DNA of 64,000 nt from Methylocella silvestris. GTDB taxonomy: Bacteria > Pseudomonadota > Alphaproteobacteria > Rhizobiales > Beijerinckiaceae. Position 1 is the stretch's first letter. Each line of letters starts with the position of its first letter. The notes under the pieces are model-generated. The model saw nothing but the letters and a program-made list of their open reading frames with translations, was not told the DNA's origin and searched no databases. Positions 35,618-45,074 of this stretch are shown in pieces. The translations under genes were made by a program, and so were the position numbers. The stretch covers positions 1-64,000 of the forward strand of contig NZ_PDZR01000020.1 of NCBI RefSeq assembly GCF_002891535.1, given 5' to 3'.

Positions 35618-36946
35618 TCAGGTCTTTTCCTCGCCGGCCCATTGCTTTCCTTGCGTAATCAGCCGCGCGCTGCGATGGCCGAGCAAATAGGCCCAAAGCC
35701 AGCTGAGCGCGACGCCAAGACGGTTGCGGAAACCGATCAGGAAGTAGATGTGGATGAAACCCCACAGCCACCAGGCGAGCGAGCCGCGCACTTTCAGCCA
35801 GCCGAAATCAGCGATCGCCGCGCGCTTGCCGATGGTCGCAAGGCTGCCGACATGTTTGTAATGGAATGGCGCCGGCGCGGGCTTTTCTGCGAGGCGGGCC
35901 TTGATGACGGAGGCGACATAGGTGCCTTCCTGCTTCGCGGCAGGCGCAATGCCCGGCACCGGGTGTCCGTCAGGCCCCGTGATCGAGACGGTGTCGCCGA
36001 TCGCGAAAATCTGCGGATGTCCCGGCACGCTGAGATCGGGCTCGACGAGGAGCCGGCCGACCCGGTCGGCCGCAGCGCCAAGCCATTGCGCCGCGCGCGA
36101 GGCCTGCACGCCCGCCGCCCAGAGGATCGTCCGCGCCGGGAGCGTTACCCCGCCGAAGACGACGCCTTCCGCCGAACATTCTGAAACCGGTGCGCCAAGC
36201 TTGACCTCGACGCCGAGCTTCTCCAGCGCCTTGGTCGCGTAGGCCGAGAGGTCTTCGGTAAAGCCCGGCAGGATGCGCGGGCCGGCCTCGATCAGCACGA
36301 TCCGCGCCTTGCGCGTGTCGATGTGCCGGAAATCTTCGACGATATTTTCATGGGCGAGCTCGGCGATGGTGCCGGCGAGTTCGACGCCGGTCGGGCCGGC
36401 GCCGATGATGACGAAGGTCAGCAGCGCCGCCAGCCGGTCGGGATCGGTCTCGCGCTCCGCCCGCTCGAAGGCGAGCAGCATGCGCCGCCGGATCGTTGTG
36501 GCGTCCTCCAGCGTCTTGAGCCCCGGCGCGTAGGGCTCCCATTCGTCATGGCCGAAATAGGCGTGGCGTGCGCCCGTCGCCAGCACCAGCGTGTCATAGG
36601 CGACCGAACCGCCATCCTCGAACAGCACTTTGCGCGCAGCGGCGTCGACGCCGTTCACCGCCGCGAGGAGGACTTCGACATCCTTGCGCCTGGCGAAAAC
36701 ATGGCGGATCGGCCACGCGATCTCCGAGGTCGCGAGCGAGGTCGTCGCCACCTGATAGAGGAGGGGCTGGAACAGATGATGATTGCGCCGGTCGACGACG
36801 GTTATTCTGACGGGCGCCCCGGCAAGGCTGTTGACGCAGTGCAATCCGCCAAATCCGGCGCCGACGACGACGACGTGATGAAGGTCTGAAGGTTCGGGCA
36901 AGCGCCATCCTGTCTGATTACGTCGGCGGCGCGCCGGCCGCCGCAC
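35618..36946 (-). CDS. ndh: Type II NADH dehydrogenase (NAD(P)/FAD-dependent oxidoreductase)
   Basis: A 442-residue flavoprotein with two dinucleotide-binding folds: VVVVGAGFGGLHCVNSL (FAD) and FVIIGAGPTGVELAGTIAEL (NADH), then IFAIGDTVSI and PAAKQEGTYVA, the quinone-site AxxQxG-like element. The C-terminal 80 residues (SLAWWLWGFIHIYFLIGFRN) form the hydrophobic membrane-binding part of NDH-2. It oxidises NADH and reduces quinone without proton pumping. The listed start is a GTG at 36946; the first 20 basic residues may not be real, and a start closer to LHHVVVVG cannot be excluded. Confidence 0.9.
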   Translation of the reverse strand: MRRPARRRRNQTGWRLPEPSDLHHVVVVGAGFGGLHCVNSLAGAPVRITVVDRRNHHLFQPLLYQVATTSLATSEIAWPIRHVFARRKDVEVLLAAVNGVDAAARKVLFEDGGSVAYDTLVLATGARHAYFGHDEWEPYAPGLKTLEDATTIRRRMLLAFERAERETDPDRLAALLTFVIIGAGPTGVELAGTIAELAHENIVEDFRHIDTRKARIVLIEAGPRILPGFTEDLSAYATKALEKLGVEVKLGAPVSECSAEGVVFGGVTLPARTILWAAGVQASRAAQWLGAAADRVGRLLVEPDLSVPGHPQIFAIGDTVSITGPDGHPVPGIAPAAKQEGTYVASVIKARLAEKPAPAPFHYKHVGSLATIGKRAAIADFGWLKVRGSLAWWLWGFIHIYFLIGFRNRLGVALSWLWAYLLGHRSARLITQGKQWAGEEKT

Positions 36947-37136
36947 GGATGTTTGATCTCGAGCAACCGAGCGAAGTTATTGGCCAGATTGGCCCCCGGC
37001 ACAAGCGCCGCAGCTTTGTTTGAGGCTGGCGGCGCCCCGCCGCCAGCCGGCTATCCCCCGCAGCCGGCGGCTGCTATTTCTCTTCCCCCTGCGGCGCAGC
37101 CTGCTCCGCCCCGCAAATCTTTCGCAGAAAGAACGC

Positions 37137-38153
37137 ATGATCTGGCGGCTCTCACGAAGTTTCGCCATCGGCGGCTTTATCTTCGTCCTCCTGTTGTCAG
37201 CGCTGTGGGGCAGTTTTGCGCTCTGGTTTCAGCTGCCTCTCGAGGTCGCCGCGAAGGCTGGCGTGATCGCGCTGTTCAATCTCCTGGCTGCGCTGACCAT
37301 CGCCGGGACATTCTGGCGGCGCGCGCGGCGCGCCTTCATCGCCTATGGCGCGGCCTATCTCGCGCTGATCCTGTGGTGGGGAACGATCCACCCGACGAAC
37401 GATCGCGACTTCGCCCCGCCCGTCGCCCATGGCGCCACCGGCGTCCTGCGCGGGGACGTCCTGACGATGCAGAATGTGCGCAATTTCAGCTGGCGCTCCG
37501 CCAGTGATTTCTCCGAAAACTGGGAGGAGCGCAGCTACAAGCTCTCCGACCTCACCTCGGCCGATTTCTATCTCGTCTATTTCATGGGTCCGCTGATCGC
37601 CCATTCGATGGTCAGCTTCGGCTTCAAGGACGGCCGCCATCTTCTGTTCTCGATCGAGATTCGCCCAGAGCGCGGCGAAGCCTTTTCGGCGATCGCAGGT
37701 TTCTTCAAGAGGTATGAACTCGTCTTCCTCGCCGGCGACGAGCGCGACTATCTGTTTTTGCGCAAGGCGCAGGACGAGGACACCCGACTTTACCGGCTTG
37801 CCGTCACGCCGGAGCAGGCGCGCGCGCTTTTGCTCCAATATGTACGGGAGGCGAACCGGCTCGAATTGCATCCCCAATTCTACAATACGCTGACGGCGAA
37901 TTGCACGACGACCATCTTCGTTCTGATCCGCTCGATTTTTCCCTACTTTCCGCTCGACTGGCGCGTGCTGCTCAATGGCTTCCTGCCATCCTTCGCCTAT
38001 CAGCACGGCCTCGTCGATACGCGCATTCCGCTCGACGAATTGATCCGCCGCGCCGCGGTCTCCGACCGCATCAAGATGGGGCTTTCGGAAGTCGCGTTCG
38101 GGCAGAGGCTGCGCGAAAACGTCCCCGACCCCAACGCGCCGTTGCGGCCCTGA
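37137..38153 (+). CDS. DUF4105 (Lnb N-terminal periplasmic domain) membrane protein
   Basis: A 338-residue protein with three N-terminal membrane segments (residues about 8-30, 38-56 and 62-80), then a periplasmic DUF4105 domain with FYLVYFMGPLIAHSMVSF and the characteristic TANCTTTIFVLIRSI. The invariant Cys and an upstream His suggest a papain-like hydrolase fold; the domain also forms the N-terminal part of Lnb acyltransferases. ATG at 37137 (MIWRLSRSF) is chosen because the 39 codons before it are repetitive and Pro/Arg-rich. The function in this organism is unknown. A small secreted protein gene follows on the same strand. Confidence 0.8.
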   Translation: MIWRLSRSFAIGGFIFVLLLSALWGSFALWFQLPLEVAAKAGVIALFNLLAALTIAGTFWRRARRAFIAYGAAYLALILWWGTIHPTNDRDFAPPVAHGATGVLRGDVLTMQNVRNFSWRSASDFSENWEERSYKLSDLTSADFYLVYFMGPLIAHSMVSFGFKDGRHLLFSIEIRPERGEAFSAIAGFFKRYELVFLAGDERDYLFLRKAQDEDTRLYRLAVTPEQARALLLQYVREANRLELHPQFYNTLTANCTTTIFVLIRSIFPYFPLDWRVLLNGFLPSFAYQHGLVDTRIPLDELIRRAAVSDRIKMGLSEVAFGQRLRENVPDPNAPLRP

Positions 38154-38227
38154 TTCAGCTGCATCTTTGGGAGATTTGAAACAAGTTGACGCGCTATTCG
38201 GCCCACATCGAAAAAGGGAGACAAAAG

Positions 38228-38488
38228 ATGAGGAAATGCGCTTTGTTGGTTTCAGCCCTGGTCCTGATGGGCGCCGGGTCCGCGCGGGCCGACCAGCCCG
38301 GCGCCGACTGGATGAATAAAGACGTTCTGAAAAAGCAACTCCAGGCGAAGGGTTATAGCTCCATTCTGGTCTGGGCGGACGACGGATATTGGGAGGGCGA
38401 GGCCATCAAGGACGGAATTATCGTCGAGTTTCACGCCGATCCACACACGGGCGCGCTGTTGAAAGCCCTTCCAAAAAAAGAAGATTAG
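38228..38488 (+). CDS. Small secreted PepSY-like protein
   Basis: An 86-residue protein with a Sec signal (MRKCALLVSALVLMGAGSARA), leaving a mature domain of about 65 residues (VLKKQLQAKGYSSILVWADD, GYWEGEAI, VEFHADPHTGALLK) that matches the compact PepSY/YpeB-like fold seen in small periplasmic proteins. ATG at 38228 has gggagac upstream. PepSY domains are proposed to bind or inhibit proteases or sense ligands; no partner is evident besides the DUF4105 gene before it. Confidence 0.72.
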   Translation: MRKCALLVSALVLMGAGSARADQPGADWMNKDVLKKQLQAKGYSSILVWADDGYWEGEAIKDGIIVEFHADPHTGALLKALPKKED

Positions 38489-38541
38489 CGCTTCCGTCGC
38501 GCCGGGGCGGCTCCGGCCAATAATCGCCCGCGCTGTTGCCC

Positions 38542-39192
38542 TTAGACGATCCCCGCCACCAGCTTCAGCTCCAGCGCTTCGGTCGCGTCGAGATACCAGT
38601 TTTGCGGCGCCTTGCGGATGACCTCGTCGAGCGTCAGCGGCGACTCGCTGATGAGCGCTTCAAACCCCTCGCGCTCGATCCGGACGCCATTTTCGATCTC
38701 ATGCACGAGCGCCAGCGCCATATTGAGGCACCCTTCGAGCGGCCCGGAAAAATGCACGTTTTTTTCGAGCTTGCGCTCATGGATCATGAGGCGCGTGTCG
38801 CGCTCGAGCCAGCGCTCGGCGCGGGGAAATCCGGCCATGAAGGTGACCCCGGCAGAATAGACTGCGGATTTGCCCAGAAAAATGAAGCGTGCGTCCTCGG
38901 CGGCGCGCAGAAGGCGCAAATCCGCGGCCATCGCGCGCGCGACCTCCGGATCGCCGCCAAGCGTCGTCATGGCGATGACGAACGGCCCTGCTCCCGACAG
39001 CGCGGCAAGCTGGCCCTGGAATTTCTCGTGCATGGAATCATTCACCTGGCCGGCGAGGCGGATGTCCGGCCGCGACAGGCGTCCGAGCAGACCGTCCTCA
39101 AGGCGCAGTTCAGCGCCGGCGCCGGGCGCGGATCGGAGAAGGGCGCCGGCGTCCGTCGCGACATTTTCGTGCGGCGCTTCGATATCGTCCAA
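38542..39192 (-). CDS. ClpP-class serine protease-like protein (S14 family)
   Basis: A 216-residue crotonase-fold protein related to ClpP: RPDIRLAGQVNDSM, TTLGGDPEVARAMA in place of the usual NSPGG loop, KSAVYSAGVTFMAGF holding the presumed catalytic Ser, and LMIHERK holding the presumed catalytic His. The listed start is TTG at 39192. Rhizobiales often carry such solitary ClpP paralogues separate from the clpP-clpX locus. No ATPase partner is nearby, so its substrate and partner are unknown. Its neighbours belong to a glycan locus transcribed on the same strand. Confidence 0.78.
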   Translation of the reverse strand: MDDIEAPHENVATDAGALLRSAPGAGAELRLEDGLLGRLSRPDIRLAGQVNDSMHEKFQGQLAALSGAGPFVIAMTTLGGDPEVARAMAADLRLLRAAEDARFIFLGKSAVYSAGVTFMAGFPRAERWLERDTRLMIHERKLEKNVHFSGPLEGCLNMALALVHEIENGVRIEREGFEALISESPLTLDEVIRKAPQNWYLDATEALELKLVAGIV

Positions 39193-39294
39193 GGGGCGGC
39201 TCCGTGATGCAAGCCAAGCTTAAACTCGACGCCACACGAACGGTTCCGCCTTTTGTGCGCCGCAAAGGCCCGCGAGCTCGCGAGGCGCTTGAGA

Positions 39295-40458
39295 CTATTT
39301 GGCCGCGGCCAGCTCGGAATAGATCGCCATCGCCTCGTCGCCATATTGGCGCCAGCCGCCGAAGCCCTGCATCCGCGCCAGCGCGCGCGCGCCCATGGCG
39401 CTGCGGGCATCGGGATTATCCGCGAGGAACTGCATTTTTTCGGCAAGCGCATCGACGTCGCGGGCGGGGACGATAAAGCCTTCGACGCCGTCGGTGACGA
39501 TGTCCTCCGCCCCTGTATTCGGGGTCGCGAGGATCGGGCAGCCGCAAGCCATGGTCTGGGCGAGAACCATGGCGAGCCCCTCCTCGACGCTGGGCAGAAC
39601 CATGACATGGCTCCGGCTCATGAGCGTCTTCAGTTCCGACTGAGGCACATGCCCGACCGCCTGCGCCTCCTGCGGCCAAAGCTTCCGCTGCCTCAAGAGA
39701 TCGATGACCGGGGCGGAGGTCGATCCGACGAAGGTCAGGCTTTTCGCCGGATGCCGCACCTGCTGGAAGGCGGCCGCCAGATAGGGCAGCCCCTTGCGCA
39801 GGCTCATGCCGCCAACGAACAGGACGTCGAACCGTCCCTCGTCCGGCGCGCCGGCCGGCTCGAACCGTTTGAGATTGACGCCATAGGAGAGCTTGCGCAG
39901 CTTTTGCGCCGGAACGCCCTGGCTCAGAAAGGTGCGGTAGACGAAGCTTGAGGGAACGGTGATGAGATCGGCCTCTTCATATTCCGCCTCCTCGGCCGCG
40001 ATGACGCGCGCGTCGACAGGGTGAGACGGGAACCCCCAATGCGCAAATTCCTCGGTGAGAATCTGATCCTGCGCCCGGATATGGGTCGAGCCGCGGTCGC
40101 AGACATAGCGCGCGCCCCTTTTATGAGCGAGCTTGCCAGCCTTGAGCGTCGACCCTGACAAGCCGACGTAAACGTCGCACGGCGGCAGCTTCCAGGCCGC
40201 GTAGCTGGCGAAGGTTTGGGCGTCGAGCCATTCCCATTGCAGCATCGCCTTGTCCGGCAGCCGATCCTTCCAGGGAAAAGCCATATAGGCGCCATGCACC
40301 AGCGAAAAGCTGTGGATCAGTTCCGGCGGCAGGCCTTCGTTCTTCAGCTTGAAGCGCGGATAGCCGGTGACGACGCTGGCGAGCGCGCCACGCGCATAAA
40401 GCTCGCGGGCGAGATCGAAGGTGTGAAACTTGCCGATCGTTGAGAGGGCGACTTTCAA
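39295..40458 (-). CDS. Family 4 glycosyltransferase (GT-B fold)
   Basis: A 387-residue protein. The N-terminal half (MKVALSTIGKFHTFDLAREL) and C-terminal half (DVLFVGGMSLRKGLPYLAAA, then MVLPSVEEGLAMVLAQTMAC with the GT4 Glu-rich donor motif, and GVEGFIVPARD) define GT4. It begins with TTG at 40458 overlapping the preceding small frame by four bases (TTGA); MKVALST is the natural N-terminus. It probably transfers a sugar from a nucleotide donor during synthesis of the second surface glycan. Donor and acceptor are unknown. Confidence 0.87.
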   Translation of the reverse strand: MKVALSTIGKFHTFDLARELYARGALASVVTGYPRFKLKNEGLPPELIHSFSLVHGAYMAFPWKDRLPDKAMLQWEWLDAQTFASYAAWKLPPCDVYVGLSGSTLKAGKLAHKRGARYVCDRGSTHIRAQDQILTEEFAHWGFPSHPVDARVIAAEEAEYEEADLITVPSSFVYRTFLSQGVPAQKLRKLSYGVNLKRFEPAGAPDEGRFDVLFVGGMSLRKGLPYLAAAFQQVRHPAKSLTFVGSTSAPVIDLLRQRKLWPQEAQAVGHVPQSELKTLMSRSHVMVLPSVEEGLAMVLAQTMACGCPILATPNTGAEDIVTDGVEGFIVPARDVDALAEKMQFLADNPDARSAMGARALARMQGFGGWRQYGDEAMAIYSELAAAK

Positions 40459-40718
40459 GGCATGACTTCCTGCAACGCGGCCAAAATTCGGTGTACGATC
40501 TTGCGCGTCTGCGCTTGATCGCCGGCCCGAAAGGCGATGGGTATCTGGTCAAATTCCGAACCGCCATCATCATTTGGACTTCGGCCCAAACGATTGTGAC
40601 GCCGGTCCGGGACCTTGCCGGCGCTTTTTTTAGGTGCTGGCGACACAGGCGAATCCATTCCGGCGCGCTCCCTTATCGAAGTGAAGCAGTCCGGCGGGGG
40701 CGCGGCCTCCAGGATCAA
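40455..40718 (-). CDS. Small unknown frame wedged between FkbM and GT4 genes
   Basis: An 87-codon frame fits exactly between its neighbours, overlapping the FkbM stop (TTGA at 40715-40718) and the GT4 start (TTGA at 40455-40458) by four bases on each side. That exact fit is the only evidence for it. The product is polar with no membrane segment or known motif; the C-terminal half (IPIAFRAGDQAQTRKIVHRI) could be helical. The TTG start and GC-rich composition mean chance cannot be ruled out. Confidence 0.4.
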   Translation of the reverse strand: MILEAAPPPDCFTSIRERAGMDSPVSPAPKKSAGKVPDRRHNRLGRSPNDDGGSEFDQIPIAFRAGDQAQTRKIVHRILAALQEVMP

Positions 40719-41389
40719 TTTGCTCCAACAAGTCGTTGCTGCTTGGAAAACGTAAAATCCATGTTTCTATTATATATGACACGGTATCCATGTCTAAAAA
40801 GCTTGATGATTAGAAGCGCCGCGTCCGCCACTGTCTTATCAATGGCGATCACCTTGTTATGATGAATTTCCACGCAGATCTGCTCAACATCAAGCTTTTT
40901 CTCGAAAATGGACTCGATGATCTCATACTCGAATCCCTCGACGTCTATCTTTAAAAGGTCTATTTTATTCTTGTCGTATTTGGCAAGAAGTTCGTCCAAA
41001 GATATGCATTCAAAGACGATCCCTTCCTCTTTCCCGCCTTTCCTGAAAGATCCCTCGTCGGTTCGGTCCGGACGTCCGAAGGAGATTTCGCCGCCCTGGC
41101 TGGCGAGCCCCATCTCCAGGAAATCAATATTTCGCTTATCCGTCTTTTTCCTCATCGTCTCGACCCCGGTCGGGGACGGATCGAGCAGAATCACCGTCGC
41201 GTCAAATTTTTCAATGATCGCCTCTTCAAAGGTGATCGAGCGGCCGACGCCTGCAGAAATGATGAAGGACTGCGCATTGATCGAGTTCCGGAGAACCGCC
41301 CATTGATCGGCTTCGCCCAGAAGCTCGGTCGGCGCCTTCCTTGAAAATGGAAGGATAAAAAGCTCTTTCAGTTTTTTGAAAACGCTCAC
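40715..41389 (-). CDS. FkbM-family SAM-dependent methyltransferase
   Basis: A 224-residue protein with the FkbM domain: ISAGVGRSITFEEAIIEKF, VILLDPSPTGVETM, and IDLLKIDVEGFEYEIIESI, the family hallmark. Such enzymes O-methylate sugars or other small molecules. The start is GTG at 41389 with gagaag seven bases upstream. Some codons near 40750-40900 are AT-rich, suggesting acquired origin. The position between a flippase and a GT4 gene points to methylation of a glycan. Confidence 0.85.
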   Translation of the reverse strand: MSVFKKLKELFILPFSRKAPTELLGEADQWAVLRNSINAQSFIISAGVGRSITFEEAIIEKFDATVILLDPSPTGVETMRKKTDKRNIDFLEMGLASQGGEISFGRPDRTDEGSFRKGGKEEGIVFECISLDELLAKYDKNKIDLLKIDVEGFEYEIIESIFEKKLDVEQICVEIHHNKVIAIDKTVADAALLIIKLFRHGYRVIYNRNMDFTFSKQQRLVGAN

Positions 41390-41496
41390 TTCACTTCTCC
41401 CATCGTTATTCGCGACAGATAAATTGCAAGCTGCGTTCCAGTCAGCGACCGCCCGTCGCCGACAAATCTCAACCGTGCTGGAGGTGAGTGGCCCCG

Positions 41497-42798
41497 TTAC
41501 TCGCCCGGCGTTGGCTTTACTTTAACCTCCGTCTTCGTCTGCGCAAACAAATCGGCGACAATATAGATGCAGATCGCAGCGATAAAAGCTTCGGAGACGA
41601 ACATTGCGGCGCCGACGCCGTCAACCTGCCAGAAATGACCGAACGCCCATGCGAGCGCCACCGACAGAACGCCAGCGACGAGGGACCAGCCAGCAATGCC
41701 GACATGCTGGTTGGTCGCCTGCAGCAGGACGCGCGGCGCGTGCCACATCCCGCCGACCGCGGCGTAAAGGAGGAGCCAGCCCATAAGGCCTGGGTTGAAT
41801 TCGATCCGGCCGTGCGTCCAGACCTGCAACAGCCACGGCGAGACAAAATACAGCACGACGCTGACAGCGATCGACTGGACGGCGCTGAGCGTCGCCGAGT
41901 GGCGGAACACCGCCTGCAGCGTCGCCATATCGCCATTGCCAAACAACCGCGAGAATTCGGGACCGAGCGCATGGCTGAACATGCTGGTGACCTGCACCGC
42001 CACCCGCGCGATTGTGCGATAGGTGTTGAACACAGCCACCGCGGAGGCGCCCGCGAGCGCTCCGACGAGCAGGGTCACGCCCTGGAAACTCAGCGCGTTC
42101 GCGAGCGGAAAGGCCATGAAGGAGATTGCCGGCCGAGCCATGCTTTTCAGCTCGTCCGTGCTGGCGTGGCGAAAGCCAAGCAAAAGACCCTGACCGCCCC
42201 GCTGCGCCATATAGATTCCGATTCCGGCGCCAAGGGCGCGGGCGAACAGGCTGCATAGCGCGACGCCGGAAAAGCTGCGGAACAGGATGAGGCCGACCAT
42301 GGCGCCGCCCCATTCCGCGAGGCGAATTAGCTGCCCGAGCATGGTGCCGACGGCGTAGCGGCCGGTCGCCCTGAACACAGCTTCGGAAAGGCCGCCGTAA
42401 AGAGCGATAAGAACGCCGCACAGCATCGCCGCGAGCGCGACCCTCATATCGGTGGTCATATAGTCGGGCAGCGGCCCGAACAGCGCGAACGGCGTCAATA
42501 TAATGGCGAGCGACAGGCAGACGATCGCCATAAACAGCTGGGCGCTTTGGAAGACGTTATTCGCCTCCGCAAGATCGCTGCGCCCAACGGCCATCGCCAT
42601 TTTATTGCCAGCGGTGGTGACCATGCCTACATCGGCCATGTTGACATAGGCCGGAATGGCAGACAGCAGAAGCCATGTGCCGTAGGTCGAAGAATCCCAG
42701 TAGAGAAGAAACAGCGGCAGCGAAAAAAGCTGGATCGCGATGCTGACGCCTTGACTAAACGCGTTGGCGCCAAAGCCTAAAAGGATCCTGCGAAGCAT
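41497..42798 (-). CDS. Polysaccharide flippase (Wzx/MATE-like, MOP superfamily)
   Basis: A 433-residue integral membrane protein with about 12 hydrophobic helices (for example FSQGVSIAIQLFSLPLFLLY, GVLIALYGGLSEAVFRATG) and no extensive soluble domain, as in oligosaccharide flippases of the MOP superfamily. It would move a lipid-linked oligosaccharide across the inner membrane. It is first of a minus-strand group with FkbM and GT4 genes, forming a second glycan locus separate from the 1-13 kb cluster. No polymerase (Wzy) was recognised in the window. Confidence 0.82.
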   Translation of the reverse strand: MLRRILLGFGANAFSQGVSIAIQLFSLPLFLLYWDSSTYGTWLLLSAIPAYVNMADVGMVTTAGNKMAMAVGRSDLAEANNVFQSAQLFMAIVCLSLAIILTPFALFGPLPDYMTTDMRVALAAMLCGVLIALYGGLSEAVFRATGRYAVGTMLGQLIRLAEWGGAMVGLILFRSFSGVALCSLFARALGAGIGIYMAQRGGQGLLLGFRHASTDELKSMARPAISFMAFPLANALSFQGVTLLVGALAGASAVAVFNTYRTIARVAVQVTSMFSHALGPEFSRLFGNGDMATLQAVFRHSATLSAVQSIAVSVVLYFVSPWLLQVWTHGRIEFNPGLMGWLLLYAAVGGMWHAPRVLLQATNQHVGIAGWSLVAGVLSVALAWAFGHFWQVDGVGAAMFVSEAFIAAICIYIVADLFAQTKTEVKVKPTPGE

Positions 42799-43058
42799 GC
42801 GTTACGCTGTCCGTAAGTTAAAGTTATGCTTAGCCTGCTTCTGTTATAGAGCTAGTTGTTTCAAGTCAAGTTTTGCGCGCTTAGAAAAAGCGTCACATAA
42901 TCTCAATAAGCCATCCATTTTCCGATAAGACTAGGCGTTTTCAACCCACAACCTGACGGGCACGACCGGATCTGCGGCAGTATGTCTCGCCCGTGCGACA
43001 GCAACGGCCCTGCCCGCTCTGTCCAGAACTGGCAGGCAATCCACGTGCCAAGCCGCGC

Positions 43059-43775
43059 CTATAAAGCCGTCGGGTCAAAATCGTGATCGCTGCTTCGCGC
43101 ATCGAGCGCGATCAAAAAAGTGAAGAAGGCGAGACAGGCGAAAGCGCCGGCCATGACCCCGAGATTTGCGACGAGACTCGATCCCGCAAGCGAAAAAGCG
43201 CCGCCGGCCGCGCCGGCGGCGAAACAGAACCATGTCGCCAGAAACACCAGCCATTCGCCGCGAGGCGCCTTGCCTGTCATCGCCCGCGCCAGCGACTGGC
43301 CCGCCGAAAACAGCGCGCCGGTGACGAAGCTCTTGCCGATGTCCGCGCGTCCAACCATTTGCCTGAGGCCGTTCTGCATGCCCATGGCGACGGCGACGGG
43401 CAGCAGCGCGGCAAAGCCGGGCGCCAACCCTGTCAGCGCAATCGCCGCGCAAAACAATATAGTCTCGACGGCGAGAAGCGAAGGCGTACGGAAGAGGCGC
43501 GCCGCGTCAGCGATAAGGGTCCCCAACACGGCGCCGGCAAAAAAGGCCGCGATGACGGCGGCGCCGCGCCAAATCGTCGCGTCGTCGCCGCCGGCGATTG
43601 CGACGCCCAATTGCGTCGTGTTGCCGCTCATGAAGGAAAGGTAGAAGCTGCCAAGGGAAACGAAACCGATGGCGTCGACCCATCCGGCGGCGAAAGCGAC
43701 CATCAACCCAAAGCCGAAGCGCGCGGCCCCGGAGGGAAGAATTTCCAGTGAGCGCGCGTCCGACCTCTCCATCAT
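43059..43775 (-). CDS. DUF1275 (YoaK-like) membrane protein
   Basis: About 238 residues with six hydrophobic segments and the family signature AAGWVDAIGFVSLGSFYLSF followed by MSGNTTQLGVAIAGGD. Members are small inner-membrane proteins of unknown function, sometimes suggested to be transporters. The frame extends upstream to 43892 but tandem ATG codons at 43775/43772 fit the family's length better. It stands alone between the glycan locus and the OYE-family gene, divergent from the latter. Confidence 0.85.
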   Translation of the reverse strand: MMERSDARSLEILPSGAARFGFGLMVAFAAGWVDAIGFVSLGSFYLSFMSGNTTQLGVAIAGGDDATIWRGAAVIAAFFAGAVLGTLIADAARLFRTPSLLAVETILFCAAIALTGLAPGFAALLPVAVAMGMQNGLRQMVGRADIGKSFVTGALFSAGQSLARAMTGKAPRGEWLVFLATWFCFAAGAAGGAFSLAGSSLVANLGVMAGAFACLAFFTFLIALDARSSDHDFDPTAL

Positions 43776-43942
43776 CAAAAACGATCCGACTTTGTCGCCC
43801 GCGATTTGCGGCGAATCGCCGAACAAGATCACATTGCGGCGAAACGCATTGCCGGATTGAATCGCAATCGCGCGGCGCAGTCGAGGCCGCATTCCTTTAA
43901 GGCGCCGCGTCGATGCGGGACGCCAGAACGACGGAAGATCAC

Positions 43943-45058
43943 ATGAGCGCCCTGTTTTCGCCCCTCCGCCTGCGCGGCCTCGCCCTCGCCAACCGGATCG
44001 TCATCTCGCCGATGTGCCAATATTCGGCCCATGACGACGGCAAGCCGAATGAGTGGCACCTCATTCACGTCGGCAGCCTGGCGCTTTCCGGCGCGGGCAT
44101 GTTCTGCTTCGAGGCGACCGCCGTCGAGCCCGCGGGGCGCATCACGCCCGGCTGCCTCGGCCTGTGGGACGACGCGACCGAAGACTCCTTCCGACTGCTG
44201 ATGGCCGCCGTGCGCGCCCATTCGAAGATCGCCATGGCGATGCAACTCGCCCATGCGGGCCGCAAGGGGTCGAGCCGCGTCCCCTGGGAGGGCGGCCAGC
44301 AGATTCGCCTGTCTGGCGGCGGCTGGCAGACCTGTGCGCCGTCCCCGCTGGCGCATCAGCCCGGCGAGGAAACGCCGCTGGCGCTTGACGCCGAGGGGCT
44401 GATCCGCGTCCGCGAGGCTTTCGCGGAGGCGGCGAGACGCGCGCACCGGCTGGGGATCGACGCCATCGAGCTTCACGCCGCGCATGGCTATCTGCTGCAT
44501 GAATTTCTGTCGCCGCTCGCCAACCAGCGCGGCGACCAATATGGCGGCTCGCTGGAAAACCGCATGCGCTATCCGCTTGAAGTCTTCGACGCGGTGCGCG
44601 CGGCCTTCCCGGCCGACAAGCCAGTCGGCGTCAAAGTGTCGGCGACGGATTGGGTCGAAGGCGGCCTCGACCTCGCCCAGACCATCGCCTTCGCCAAAGA
44701 GCTCGAAAAACGCGGCGCCGACTGGATTACCGCCTCATCGGGCGGCGTCTCGCCTTTGCAAAAAATCCCTGTCGCGCCAAATTATCAGGTCCCCTTCGCT
44801 GAAGGACTCAAAGGCGCCGTCGGCTTTCCGGTGATGGCGGTCGGCCTGATTACGGAGGCGCAACAGGCCGAAGAGATTATTGCCGACGGCAAGGCCGATT
44901 TCGTCGCGCTCGCCCGCGCGATGCTTTACGATCCGCGCTGGCCCTGGCATGCGGCGGCAACACTCGGCGCGACCGTCGAGGCGCCGCCGCAATATTGGCG
45001 CTCGCAGCCGCGCGAAATGAAGGGGCTGTTCGGCTATACGCCGATCGGCCAGCGCTGA
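43943..45058 (+). CDS. NADH:flavin oxidoreductase, Old Yellow Enzyme family (YqjM-like)
   Basis: A 371-residue TIM-barrel flavoprotein. It carries the YqjM-class features VISPMCQYSA (active-site Cys), MQLAHAGRKGSS, ELHAAHGYLLHEFLSPLANQ and a QYGGSLENR segment that binds FMN. The family reduces activated carbon-carbon double bonds of enals, enones or nitro compounds using NAD(P)H. ATG at 43943 is preceded by ggaag. It is divergent from the DUF1275 gene and convergent with the guanidine operon end. The natural substrate is unknown. Confidence 0.92.
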   Translation: MSALFSPLRLRGLALANRIVISPMCQYSAHDDGKPNEWHLIHVGSLALSGAGMFCFEATAVEPAGRITPGCLGLWDDATEDSFRLLMAAVRAHSKIAMAMQLAHAGRKGSSRVPWEGGQQIRLSGGGWQTCAPSPLAHQPGEETPLALDAEGLIRVREAFAEAARRAHRLGIDAIELHAAHGYLLHEFLSPLANQRGDQYGGSLENRMRYPLEVFDAVRAAFPADKPVGVKVSATDWVEGGLDLAQTIAFAKELEKRGADWITASSGGVSPLQKIPVAPNYQVPFAEGLKGAVGFPVMAVGLITEAQQAEEIIADGKADFVALARAMLYDPRWPWHAAATLGATVEAPPQYWRSQPREMKGLFGYTPIGQR

Positions 45059-45074
45059 GCGGCGACAGCCGACG

